Shown: in pieces, positions 1 to 7,015 of the stretch | Numbering within the stretch: the stretch's first letter is position 1 | Layout of the letters: every line of letters starts with the position of its first letter | Assembly (NCBI GenBank): GCA_002305235.1 | Contig: DBQL01000096.1 | Location: forward strand, 7,824 to 15,607 | Length of the DNA stretch: 7,784 nt | Source of the DNA: Prevotella sp. UBA1395 | GTDB lineage: Bacteria > Bacteroidota > Bacteroidia > Bacteroidales > Bacteroidaceae | Direction: 5' to 3' | Made by a program: the position numbers and the translations under genes | Notes under the pieces: model-generated | Told to the model about the DNA's origin: nothing | The model's input: the letters and a program-made list of their open reading frames with translations, nothing else | Databases searched by the model: none

Positions 1-435
1 CAGATTCCCGAGGCACAGAAGTTCAGGGTGTATGTCTCGGCACTCACCACCATCCTGCTCGACGACCACAACTACATCCCCACAACCGATAACCGCCTCT
101 TGCGCCGCATCATCAGGGATTACAAATACCGTGGCGTGACGGCACAGGAAACCATCAGACGGTGGCCGTCGGTGCGTGCCGGTGAGGGAAAATGGATTTT
201 CCCCTATCAGGAAAACGCCGATGGCATGTTCAATTCGGCGATGATCTTCGAGCTGGCTGTCATCAGGCAGCAGGCCGAGCCACTGCTCGAGCTGGTGCCC
301 GAAAACTGCGAGGAGCATGCCGAAGCCTACCGATTGAGCAAGTTCCTGCAATATATCAAGCCCATCCCCAACCGCGACATCCCTCCCACCAGCCTGCTGA
401 GGGAGTTTCTTGGCGGCAGTTCGTTCAAATATTGA
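1..435 (+). CDS. Nucleoside (uridine-type) kinase, C-terminal fragment
   Basis: This is the last 144 codons of a gene that begins before the window; the frame is open from base 1 and ends at TGA 433-435. The protein resembles the C-terminal part of the Bacteroidetes nucleoside kinase in the uridine kinase/phosphoribulokinase P-loop family, which phosphorylates nucleosides in the cytoplasm during pyrimidine salvage. The supporting features are family-like stretches such as TTDNRLLRRIIRDYKYRG, the ETIRRWPSVRAGE segment, and KWIFPYQENADGMFNSAM, which together form the lid/base-binding region of this family. The P-loop and any N-terminal TGS-like domain lie outside the window and cannot be checked. 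A GTG at 28 is internal and not a start. Family assignment is from recognition of these conserved blocks; substrate is inferred. Confidence 0.85.
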   Translation, partial: QIPEAQKFRVYVSALTTILLDDHNYIPTTDNRLLRRIIRDYKYRGVTAQETIRRWPSVRAGEGKWIFPYQENADGMFNSAMIFELAVIRQQAEPLLELVPENCEEHAEAYRLSKFLQYIKPIPNRDIPPTSLLREFLGGSSFKY

Positions 436-531
436 GTATCGCCAGACACCCCCTATCCCATCCCGCCCTGACCGGACAGCCTCGTCATTCCCCGCCGGCG
501 AGGCTCATCCGGCCGGCGTTCCATACCACCG

Positions 532-565
532 AGGGCAACCACCAAGGCCCTTCTCATTTTATTAA
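532..565 (+). terminator. Weak candidate terminator after the kinase gene
   Basis: AGGGC at 532-536 can pair with GCCCT at 547-551 around a 10-nt loop, followed by a T-rich run (TCTCATTTTATT). The stem is only 5 bp and the T-run is interrupted, so this is a weak call. The rest of the 436-578 spacer is GC-rich and shows no plausible gene. It also holds a short inverted repeat, CGCCGG (493-498) against CCGGCG (513-518), with no T-run after it. Confidence 0.3.
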
Positions 566-578
566 ATAGTGTAAAACT

Positions 579-610
579 TTTGGCATTTCAGAAATTTAAC
601 AATATCTTTG
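579..610 (+). promoter_or_regulatory. Bacteroidetes-type promoter for the tRNA operon
   Basis: A -33 element TTTG (579-582) is separated by 20 bp from a -7 element TATCTTTG (603-610). This matches the Bacteroidetes primary sigma (sigma-ABfr) consensus TTTG/N19-21/TAnnTTTG exactly. Transcription would begin around 616-619, a few bases before the mature 5' end of tRNA-Gly at 621. It probably drives both tRNAs, and possibly the lipoprotein gene at 823. Confidence 0.85.
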
Positions 611-620
611 CAATCGTTTT

Positions 621-693
<73 letters not shown>

Positions 694-713
694 CTTTTGT
701 AATTAGATCCATT

Positions 714-799
714 GCCGCAATGGTGGAATTGGTAGACACGAGGGACTTAAAATCCCTTGGCCAGTAATGGCTGTGCGGGTTCGAGTCCCGCTCGCGGCA
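714..799 (+). tRNA. tRNA-Leu (anticodon TAA)
   Basis: This is an 86-nt class II tRNA with a long variable arm (a GCC...GGC hairpin around 759-771). The anticodon stem AGGGA/TCCCT (741-745, 753-757) holds loop CTTAAAA with anticodon TAA at 748-750. The T stem GCGGG/CCCGC (775-779, 787-791) has loop TTCGAGT. The acceptor is GCCGCAA (714-720) against TCGCGGC (792-798), with one A-C mismatch at the 6:67 pair (719 with 793). Discriminator A799 fits tRNA-Leu. CCA is not encoded. It lies 20 nt after tRNA-Gly with no promoter between, so the two are probably cotranscribed. Confidence 0.95.
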
Positions 800-822
800 C
801 ATTCCTAAAAAAAAAAATTATT

Positions 823-2499
823 ATGCGTAGCCATCTAATCCTTTCATTATCCGTTGTCTCAGTTTTAGCTTTTTCCTCTTGTTCAAAATTGGGACCATTG
901 TCTGCCGACAATTTCACCGTAACCCCCAACCCGCTCGAAACCGAGGGCGGCAAGGTGCCGGCAACCATCAATGGCATGTTCCCCGCCAAGTATATGAAAT
1001 CTAAAGCCGTAGTGACCGTTATCCCCGAACTGCGCTATGGCAACCAGCAGAAGGCCCAAGGCCAGAGCGCCACGTTCCAAGGCGAGAAGGTGATGGGCAA
1101 CAACCAGACCGTATCTTATAAGGTAGGCGGACGCTATACCATGAAGACGGCATTCGATTTCGTACCCGACATGCAGCAGAGCGAGATGTATCTCACCTTT
1201 GACGCACGCCTTGGCAAGAAAAAAGTGAATATCCCTGCCGTCAAAGTAGCCACCGGAGTACTGTCCACTTCAGAGCTTTACAAGCAGACACTCATGAATG
1301 CCGGAGGCTGCATCGCACCCGATTCGTTCCAGCGCGTGAAAGCCAAGAAGACCGAAGCCAACATCAAGTTCCTTGTCAACCAGGCCAACCTGCGCAAGAG
1401 CGAACTGAAAAACAACTCGGTCAAGGAGTTCATCGCCATGCTCAAGAATATCAATGCCGACCGCGAGGGCCTCAACCTGAAGAATGTAGAGGTACAGGCT
1501 TACGCTTCGCCCGAAGGCGGATTTGCCTTCAACGACAAGCTCGCCGGCAAGCGTCAGAATACCAGCGAGGGGTATGTCAAGCAGCAACTCAAGGCCGCCC
1601 AACTCGCCGATGCCAACATCGACGCACGCTATACCGCACAAGACTGGGACGGTTTCAAACAGCTTGTACAGGCCAGCAACATTCAAGACAAGGACGTGAT
1701 TCTTCGCGTTTTGGAAATGTACAAAGACCCCGAACAGCGTGAACAGCAGATTCGCAACATGAGCGAGGGCTTCCGTGAGCTGGCAGACGGCATCCTGCCC
1801 GAACTGCGTCGCAGCAGGCTCATCATCAATTACGAGACCGTGGGACGCTCCGACGAGCAGATCAAGGAGCAGTATGCCGCCGATCCCGCAGTCCTTACCC
1901 CCGACGAACTGCTCTATGCGGCGAGCTTGGAACAGAATGCCGGCAAGAAGGAGGCTATCTACAAGAAGACCGCCGAGATCTACGACAAGGATTACAGGGC
2001 ATTCAACAACCTTGCCACATTGGCCTTCAACGAGGGCAACGAGGCCAAGGCCAAGGAATACATACAGCAGGCACTGAGCAAGAACAGCAAGGCTCCCGAG
2101 GCATTTGCTAATCTCGGACTCATCGCTCTGAAGAACGGTCAGTTGACCGAGGCAGAGAAACAGCTCTCCAATGCCATCGACGCCAACGGCTTCGGAGAGG
2201 TTCTCGGCAACCTGAACATTGCCAAGGGCAACTATGCCACCGCCGTTCAGAACTTCGGGCAAAGCACTTCCAACAGTGCGGCATTGGCCCAAATCCTGAA
2301 CAAAGACTATGCCTCGGCAGCGGCAACACTGCAAGCAGTGAAGAATCGCGACGCCATGACCGACTATCTCACCGCCGTAGTGCTCAACCGTCAGGGCAAC
2401 ACCGGCTCTGCCAAGGAATACCTTCGGAAAGCCACTTCGGCCTCTTCGGCACTGGCCGCATACGCTGCCAAGGACTTGGAGTTTGCCAACTTGAAGTAA
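823..2499 (+). CDS. TPR lipoprotein with an OmpA-like segment
   Basis: A 558-residue predicted lipoprotein. ATG 823 is chosen because it gives a proper signal sequence (MRSHLILSLSVVSVLAFSSC) with the lipidated Cys at residue 20; reading further upstream would run into tRNA-Leu. Residues ~20-160 look like a beta-rich region repeated in Bacteroidales surface proteins but not recognised as a named domain. Around 215-265 an OmpA-like motif appears (VQAYASPEG followed by a K..GKRQNTSEGYVKQQL helix). Residues ~360-480 form TPR-type helical repeats (AFNNLATLAFNEGNEAKAKEY, then AFANLGLIALKNGQLTEAEK), and similar helices continue to the end. The likely location is the periplasmic or outer-membrane envelope, serving as a protein-interaction scaffold; the precise role is unknown. 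It begins 23 nt after tRNA-Leu with no separate promoter visible, and ends just before a strong terminator. Confidence 0.85.
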   Translation: MRSHLILSLSVVSVLAFSSCSKLGPLSADNFTVTPNPLETEGGKVPATINGMFPAKYMKSKAVVTVIPELRYGNQQKAQGQSATFQGEKVMGNNQTVSYKVGGRYTMKTAFDFVPDMQQSEMYLTFDARLGKKKVNIPAVKVATGVLSTSELYKQTLMNAGGCIAPDSFQRVKAKKTEANIKFLVNQANLRKSELKNNSVKEFIAMLKNINADREGLNLKNVEVQAYASPEGGFAFNDKLAGKRQNTSEGYVKQQLKAAQLADANIDARYTAQDWDGFKQLVQASNIQDKDVILRVLEMYKDPEQREQQIRNMSEGFRELADGILPELRRSRLIINYETVGRSDEQIKEQYAADPAVLTPDELLYAASLEQNAGKKEAIYKKTAEIYDKDYRAFNNLATLAFNEGNEAKAKEYIQQALSKNSKAPEAFANLGLIALKNGQLTEAEKQLSNAIDANGFGEVLGNLNIAKGNYATAVQNFGQSTSNSAALAQILNKDYASAAATLQAVKNRDAMTDYLTAVVLNRQGNTGSAKEYLRKATSASSALAAYAAKDLEFANLK

Positions 2500-2523
2500 A
2501 TACCCTATTTTGTCAAAAAGCAT

Positions 2524-2555
2524 AAAGCCTTTTGCCCTTGAGCAAAAGGCTTTTT
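2524..2555 (+). terminator. Strong intrinsic terminator
   Basis: A perfect 12-bp stem, AAAGCCTTTTGC (2524-2535) with GCAAAAGGCTTT (2542-2553), has a 6-nt loop (CCTTGA) and ends in TTTTT (2551-2555). It lies 24 nt after the TPR lipoprotein stop and should end the tRNA/lipoprotein transcript. The A-run on the left arm (AAA and the upstream CAAAAAG) gives some capacity on the opposite strand too, but no minus-strand gene needs it. Confidence 0.9.
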
Positions 2556-2569
2556 AAATTCACCACAGC

Positions 2570-3568
2570 ATGTACAAACAGCTCATTCTCGGACTCCTCG
2601 CCACACTCGTCTTAGGCTCTTGCGGCGTAGACAGCAAGCACTTCAGGTTAGAGGGCAGAATCCTGAACATGAATCAAGGAGAGTTTTATGTCTACAACGA
2701 TGAGGGCATGGTGGCAGGCATCGACACCATCAAGGTGAACGGCGGACGCTTTGTCTACGAGATGCCTTGCGACCGACCCACCACGCTTATGCTTGTCTTT
2801 CCCAACTATTCCGAGCAACCCATCTTCGCCCAACCGGGGAAATCGGTGGATGTCAAGGGTGATGCCTCACACCTGAAGGAGCTGGAAGTGGAAGGCACCG
2901 ACGACAACGAACTGATGTCGAAGTTCCGCGCGCAGACGGCCAGTGCCTCGCCACCCGAAATCAAGAGAGACGCCATGCGTTTCATCGAAGACCATCCGCA
3001 GTCGGCGGTGGGACTGTTCTTGGTCAGGAAATACTTTGTCGTCACGCCCGAGCCCGACTACAAAGAGGCGGCGAGACTCATCAAGATCATGACCGGCAAA
3101 CAAACGGGCAACGGACCGCTCAACCGCCTTGCCACGCTCATCAAGAGCTACGAGTCGACCGCCACGGGCACCAAGCTCCCCACGTTTACCTATTATGACT
3201 CCAAAGGGCGGCCGGTGTCGTCGTCCGAATTGTCTGCCGGCACCGCCGTCATTTGCAGTTGGGCCTCGTGGAGTTACGACAGCATGGACCAGCTGCGAGC
3301 CGTCAAGCAGGCGCAACGCAAGTCGGGAGGACGGCTCACCGTGGTCTCCATCTCGGTAGATGGAAGCAAGGCCGAGTGCGACCAACAGCTCAAGCGCGAC
3401 TCCATCACGTGGAAAAACATCTGCGACGGCAACATGTTCGAGGGCAAGGCCATCCGCCAATTGGGGCTGGCAGAGATTCCCGACAACATCATCGTCAAGA
3501 ACGGACGCATCGTCGCGAGGGGCGTTCCCACCAAGGATCTGCAACAGACCATCGAGCGACACCTGTAA
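2570..3568 (+). CDS. DUF4369/thioredoxin-like lipoprotein lacking the CxxC active site
   Basis: A 332-residue lipoprotein: signal MYKQLILGLLATLVLGSC with lipidated Cys18 and a good LGSC lipobox. Residues ~22-110 match the DUF4369 pattern seen at the N-terminus of many Bacteroidetes TlpA/ResA-like proteins (RLEGRILNMNQGEFYVYND, DTIKVNGGRFVYE, FAQPGKSVDVKG). A helical linker follows, then a thioredoxin-like fold from ~195 to the end. The place where TlpA-type oxidoreductases carry WASWCxxC reads WASWSYDS, with Ser235 and Ser238 in place of both cysteines. The cis-proline loop (IPDNIIV, Pro304) is kept, so the fold is probably intact while redox activity is lost. It would sit in the envelope facing the periplasm. 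It starts 14 nt after the terminator and is followed 36 nt later by comM, so these two may form a transcription unit. Confidence 0.88.
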   Translation: MYKQLILGLLATLVLGSCGVDSKHFRLEGRILNMNQGEFYVYNDEGMVAGIDTIKVNGGRFVYEMPCDRPTTLMLVFPNYSEQPIFAQPGKSVDVKGDASHLKELEVEGTDDNELMSKFRAQTASASPPEIKRDAMRFIEDHPQSAVGLFLVRKYFVVTPEPDYKEAARLIKIMTGKQTGNGPLNRLATLIKSYESTATGTKLPTFTYYDSKGRPVSSSELSAGTAVICSWASWSYDSMDQLRAVKQAQRKSGGRLTVVSISVDGSKAECDQQLKRDSITWKNICDGNMFEGKAIRQLGLAEIPDNIIVKNGRIVARGVPTKDLQQTIERHL

Positions 3569-3604
3569 CCATCATCCGCCACTAACCTCTGAAACACCAC
3601 ATCC

Positions 3605-5146
3605 ATGCTTGTCAAATCATACAGCGCGGCAGTCAACGGACTCGAAGTGACGCCCGTAACGATTGAGGTCAGTCTCAACAAGGGGGTGATGTATCATCTC
3701 ACCGGCCTTGGCGACGAGGCCGTGCGCGAGGGCCGCGACCGCATTGCCGCGGCCATGCTGCACAATGGTTTCCATTTCCCCAAGGCCGACATCACGGTCA
3801 ACATGGCACCCGCCGACCTGAAAAAAGAGGGTAGCAGTTTCGACCTGCCGCTGGCCGTGGCCATCCTTGCGGCCGACGGCCAAACCGCCCCACAGCAGCT
3901 CGACCGCTACATGATGGTGGGCGAGCTGAGCCTCGACGGCTTTCTGCAACCGGCCAAGGGCGTGCTTCCCATCGCCATCAAGGCGCGGACCGAAGGCTAC
4001 AAGGGCCTCATCGTGCCCCGTGCCAATGTGCGCGAGGCAGCCATCGTGAACCGAATCGACGTGTATGGCATGGATACGATGGTCGACGTGCTCGATTTTC
4101 TGTCGGGCAAACGAACGTTTGAGCCTACCGTGGTAGACACCCGCAAGGAGTTTTACGAACAGCAATACAAGTTCGACCTCGACTTCGCCGACGTGCGGGG
4201 GCAGGAGAATGTGAAGCGCGCCTTGGAGGTGGCGGCCGCCGGCGGACACAACATCATCATGATAGGCCCGCCGGGTAGCGGCAAGTCGATGATGGCCAAG
4301 CGCCTGCCATCCATCCTCCCGCCACTCACCTTGGGCGAGAGTCTCGAGACCACACAGATCCATTCCGTGGCCGGACTGCTGCCCCGCCTCTCGGCATTGA
4401 TCTCGCAACGGCCGTTCCGCTCGCCCCATCACACCATCTCTGAGGCCGCCCTCGTGGGCGGAGGGGCCAACCCCATGCCCGGTGAGATCAGTCAGGCACA
4501 CAACGGCGTGCTGTTTTGCGATGAGCTTCCGGAGTTCAACAAGCACACCTTGGAGGTGTTGCGGCAGCCCTTGGAAGACCGCGTCATCACCATCAGCCGC
4601 GCCAAATACACGGTCACCTTCCCTTGCTCGTTCATGTTTGTGGCCTCGATGAATCCCTGTCCGTGCGGCTATTATGGCGATCCCACCCACCATTGCGTGT
4701 GCACGCCGGGCCAGATACAGAAATACCTGAACAAGATCTCCGGCCCGCTCATGGACCGCATCGACCTGCAATGCGAGATTGCCGCGCTGCCCTTCAGCGA
4801 CATCAGCAAGGCCTCGCCGGGCGAGCCGAGCGAGCATATCCGTGAGCGCGTCATTGCCGCGAGGGCCATCCAGACCGAGCGATTCAAGGAATATGCCAAC
4901 GTGCACTGCAACGCGCAGATGTCCGAACGGATGATTCACCGCTACGCCGAGCCCGACCACGAGGGCTTGGAGCTGCTGCGCACGGCGATGGAGCGTCTCT
5001 CGCTGTCAGCAAGGGCATACAGCCGCATCCTCAAGGTGGCACGCACCATTGCCGACCTTGCCGGAAGCGAGCGTGTGTTGTCGGCACATCTCGCCGAGGC
5101 CATCGGCTATCGCAATTTGGACAGGGGCGATTGGGCGGAAAGATAA
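3605..5146 (+). CDS. comM: ComM/YifB family AAA+ ATPase (Mg-chelatase-like)
   Basis: A complete 513-residue protein, the usual length for the family. The N-terminal domain (~1-165, starting LVKSYSAAVNGLEVTPVTIEV) has a Lon-protease-like S5 fold in this family, with the typical KKEGSSFDLPLA segment. The AAA+ core has Walker A GPPGSGKS at residues 221-228 (4265-4288) and Walker B LFCDE at 303-307. A four-cysteine zinc-type insert follows (NPCPCGYYGD...HHCVC; Cys352, 354, 364, 366). The C-terminal Mg-chelatase-type helical domain ends in AEAIGYRNLDR. ComM is a hexameric helicase that promotes branch migration of incoming DNA during natural transformation; that role is known in Vibrio and is only inferred here. 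All motifs are intact. Part of its 3' half recurs in broken form at 7666-7784, and an AT-rich accessory operon begins 23 nt after its stop. Confidence 0.95.
   Translation: MLVKSYSAAVNGLEVTPVTIEVSLNKGVMYHLTGLGDEAVREGRDRIAAAMLHNGFHFPKADITVNMAPADLKKEGSSFDLPLAVAILAADGQTAPQQLDRYMMVGELSLDGFLQPAKGVLPIAIKARTEGYKGLIVPRANVREAAIVNRIDVYGMDTMVDVLDFLSGKRTFEPTVVDTRKEFYEQQYKFDLDFADVRGQENVKRALEVAAAGGHNIIMIGPPGSGKSMMAKRLPSILPPLTLGESLETTQIHSVAGLLPRLSALISQRPFRSPHHTISEAALVGGGANPMPGEISQAHNGVLFCDELPEFNKHTLEVLRQPLEDRVITISRAKYTVTFPCSFMFVASMNPCPCGYYGDPTHHCVCTPGQIQKYLNKISGPLMDRIDLQCEIAALPFSDISKASPGEPSEHIRERVIAARAIQTERFKEYANVHCNAQMSERMIHRYAEPDHEGLELLRTAMERLSLSARAYSRILKVARTIADLAGSERVLSAHLAEAIGYRNLDRGDWAER
4754..5097 (+). 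repeat. comM segment that is partly duplicated at the right edge
   Basis: Bases 4754-4851 recur at 7666-7763 with two differences (G4786 to A7698, T4843 to C7755). Bases 5077-5097 recur exactly at 7764-7784. The 225 bp between (4852-5076) are absent from the copy. Near-identical 8-mers, GAGCGCGT (4844-4851) and GAGCGTGT (5069-5076), sit at the two deletion ends, consistent with a deletion by slipped pairing between short direct repeats. Confidence 0.95.
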
Positions 5147-5169
5147 CTATTGATTCAAAATATTTATAA

Positions 5170-6207
5170 ATGATGATAGTAAGTCGAAAGTCTATAATAG
5201 TTAATACGTTGCTATTGTATTTCGTGCATATTGCCTTTGCCCAAACAAATACTGGCAACGAATACTACGAGAAGGCATACACAAAAATGGCAGATATGCT
5301 TGACGATAAGGCTCCTTTATCTATCTGTCGAGCAGTCTTTATGGCAGAATGGGCTTACCTTGATGGTAATCTGGATTACGAAAAAGACTTCTGTGAACCT
5401 ATACAGAAAGATGTTGCCTATGTGAAACGATGGATGGCTGCCAACAACCTGTCGCAATACAAAACAGCAAAACAGATAGCTCTATGCAATTTCTTTTTCT
5501 ATCCATGGTCGGGTAATGGACAGACACCATTCAGATACGATTTCGATGAAAAGGAACGTTGGGAACATCAATTGGTGTCAAGAGTGCTTAAAACGCACAA
5601 AGGTCAATGTCACTCCCTTCCATGGACATTTATGCTATATGCAGAAGAGTTGGGGGCCAATGCCTATCTTGCCAGAGCGCCTCGCCATTGCTATATAATG
5701 TATAAGAACGAAGACAACCAATTTCCGGAAGAATGGGTAAACGTAGAATTGACATCCCAGCAATACATCCCAACATGGGCTAACAAAGAGCAATACGAGA
5801 TAAAAGATTCTGCTGTGATAGTTGGAACTTACTTGACTCCTCTGAGCAAAAAGGAGATAATTGCCTATCAACTATCAGAACTTGCATTGTCTTACTACAC
5901 AAAATACAGAATATGTGATGCGTTCACGCTAAAATGCACAACAAAAGCATTAGAATACTATAAAATGAATCCGAACGCCATCATCATCAAAGAAAGATCA
6001 TTGGAAAACCAACTGATTAATCATCTAAGATTAAACGGAGGATATAGGGATTCCATTACAGACAATATTGATAGAGAACTGTCGCAATGTTCCATAGATC
6101 TAAGGAATACCCACTGGACTCAAGAAACAGAAGAGTTACGGCGAAAGTGGAATAAGACGAAGGAAGATATTGACAGTATAAAACAAAACGCTATAATCAT
6201 AAAATAG
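5170..6207 (+). CDS. Secreted protein with a transglutaminase/papain-like Cys-His core
   Basis: A 345-residue protein with a signal peptide (residues ~1-24, cleavage likely after IAFA). ATG 5173 is an equally good start, one codon later. The most conserved-looking part is residues 144-193: KGQCHSLPWTFMLYAEELGA, then APRHCYIMY, then EEWVNVEL. This order, Cys147 at the start of a helix, His173 on a strand and a polar residue (Asn191 or Glu193) on the next strand, is that of the transglutaminase-like/papain-like cysteine hydrolase fold. Cys147 is at 5608-5610 and His173 at 5686-5688. The C-terminal ~120 residues are helical and perhaps TPR-like (QLSELALSYYTKY...TTKALEYYKMNP). The substrate is unknown; it could cleave or crosslink proteins in the envelope. 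It starts 23 nt after comM without its own clear promoter and ends 7 nt before the RHS/lipase gene, so it is probably cotranscribed with the next two genes. The fold is inferred from motif order only. Confidence 0.65.
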   Translation: MMIVSRKSIIVNTLLLYFVHIAFAQTNTGNEYYEKAYTKMADMLDDKAPLSICRAVFMAEWAYLDGNLDYEKDFCEPIQKDVAYVKRWMAANNLSQYKTAKQIALCNFFFYPWSGNGQTPFRYDFDEKERWEHQLVSRVLKTHKGQCHSLPWTFMLYAEELGANAYLARAPRHCYIMYKNEDNQFPEEWVNVELTSQQYIPTWANKEQYEIKDSAVIVGTYLTPLSKKEIIAYQLSELALSYYTKYRICDAFTLKCTTKALEYYKMNPNAIIIKERSLENQLINHLRLNGGYRDSITDNIDRELSQCSIDLRNTHWTQETEELRRKWNKTKEDIDSIKQNAIIIK

Positions 6208-6214
6208 AACCAAT

Positions 6215-7015
6215 ATGTGGAGAATTAAAAGAACATTGGCGTCAGTTGCACTGTTAATCATTGCAATCAATGCCAACGCATGGCCTTGGCTTTCACCCTA
6301 TGCCTATTGCTTCAATAATCCGATAAAGTTTATTGATCCTGATGGAGAAAGACCAAAAGCTGCTGAAGCTGCACTGATGGCTGCATATGTTTATGGAGTT
6401 AATGTTAGTAATTACAGAGAACAATTGAAATCTGCAGGTTGGGAAATATCCGCTTTTCCAACATCAATTCAGATGAACTACACCCGTTTAAATCAAAATG
6501 GTTTACAATCAGCACTATTTCAACGCACAGTAGATGGTGTTACAGAATATGCCTACGTTTACGCAGGGACAAACTCTTTTGAAGATGCTGTTGAAGACGT
6601 AGCACAACTTGCTGGTGCCGCCCCACAGTACCATACCGCTATTAATAACGCAAAGACATTGTCTAATGAATTAGGAAAAAAAGAATTGACATTTGTTGGT
6701 CACTCCCTTGGTGGAGGGGAGGCTATCGCTTCTAGTATGGCTACAGGAAGGGCTGCAATAACCTTTAACCCTGCAGCTGTAAGTGGGTTGACGAAACAAT
6801 TTGAAGGATTAAACAAAACTCCTAAAATTGTGAATTATCGTGCTATAGGAACAAAAATTGGTATCGGAAATATAAGAATCGGTGGAGATATGCTGAATAA
6901 TCTTCAAGAAAAGATAGGTCTTTCTCTACCGGGAAAGACAATAGGAATTCCAACGGGGATAATACCAACTCATACTATAGATGACTTCTTGAAACATAAG
7001 CTCCCAGAACCATGA
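6215..7015 (+). CDS. Mini-RHS secreted effector with a C-terminal lipase-like toxin domain
   Basis: A 266-residue protein in three parts. Residues 1-22 are a signal peptide (cleavage likely after NANA). Residues 27-44, SPYAYCFNNPIKFIDPDG (6293-6346), match the very end of the RHS-repeat-associated core, the signature that precedes variable C-terminal toxins in RHS proteins. Residues ~45-266 resemble a class 3 lipase-type alpha/beta hydrolase: a strand YAYVYAGTNS, the nucleophile elbow VGHSLGGGEA with Ser164 (6704-6706), FNPAAVSGL after it, a possible acid Asp225 and a likely His253 in PTHTIDDF. All the usual triad positions appear present. The rest of the RHS shell is absent, and there is no stop or frameshift, so this is an orphan toxin tip fitted with its own export signal rather than a decayed long gene. 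The predicted target is phospholipid or another ester in the periplasm; this is inference. The stop overlaps the next start (ATGA, 7012-7015). Confidence 0.8.
   Translation: MWRIKRTLASVALLIIAINANAWPWLSPYAYCFNNPIKFIDPDGERPKAAEAALMAAYVYGVNVSNYREQLKSAGWEISAFPTSIQMNYTRLNQNGLQSALFQRTVDGVTEYAYVYAGTNSFEDAVEDVAQLAGAAPQYHTAINNAKTLSNELGKKELTFVGHSLGGGEAIASSMATGRAAITFNPAAVSGLTKQFEGLNKTPKIVNYRAIGTKIGIGNIRIGGDMLNNLQEKIGLSLPGKTIGIPTGIIPTHTIDDFLKHKLPEP

Noticed and set aside
493..518. GC-rich inverted repeat CGCCGG...CCGGCG in the kinase-tRNA spacer
   Set aside because: Six base pairs with no T-run and no matching copies elsewhere in the window; not enough to call a terminator or repeat element.
757..822. 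Upstream extension of the TPR lipoprotein frame
   Set aside because: It overlaps the tRNA-Leu gene and would bury the lipoprotein signal; ATG 823 is the sound start.
2482..2512. Possible promoter: TTTG (2482-2485), 20 bp, then a near match to the -7 element (CTATTTTG)
   Set aside because: The -7 element lacks the proper TA, and a transcript from it would begin right at the strong terminator hairpin, so it would be a poor promoter for the 2570 gene.
1270..2523. Long minus-strand open frame opposite the TPR lipoprotein (417 residues)
   Set aside because: It is the antisense shadow of a clear GC-rich gene; no domain, signal or promoter supports it.
3617..4960. Long minus-strand open frame opposite comM (447 residues)
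   Set aside because: It is antisense to a gene with all ComM motifs intact, and its sequence is low-complexity His/Gly/Ala-rich material typical of shadow frames.
5971..6207. Repeated NAIIIK peptide in the transglutaminase-like protein (residues 269-274 and 340-345)
   Set aside because: The underlying codons differ and the motif is short; probably chance or weak helical repeat similarity.
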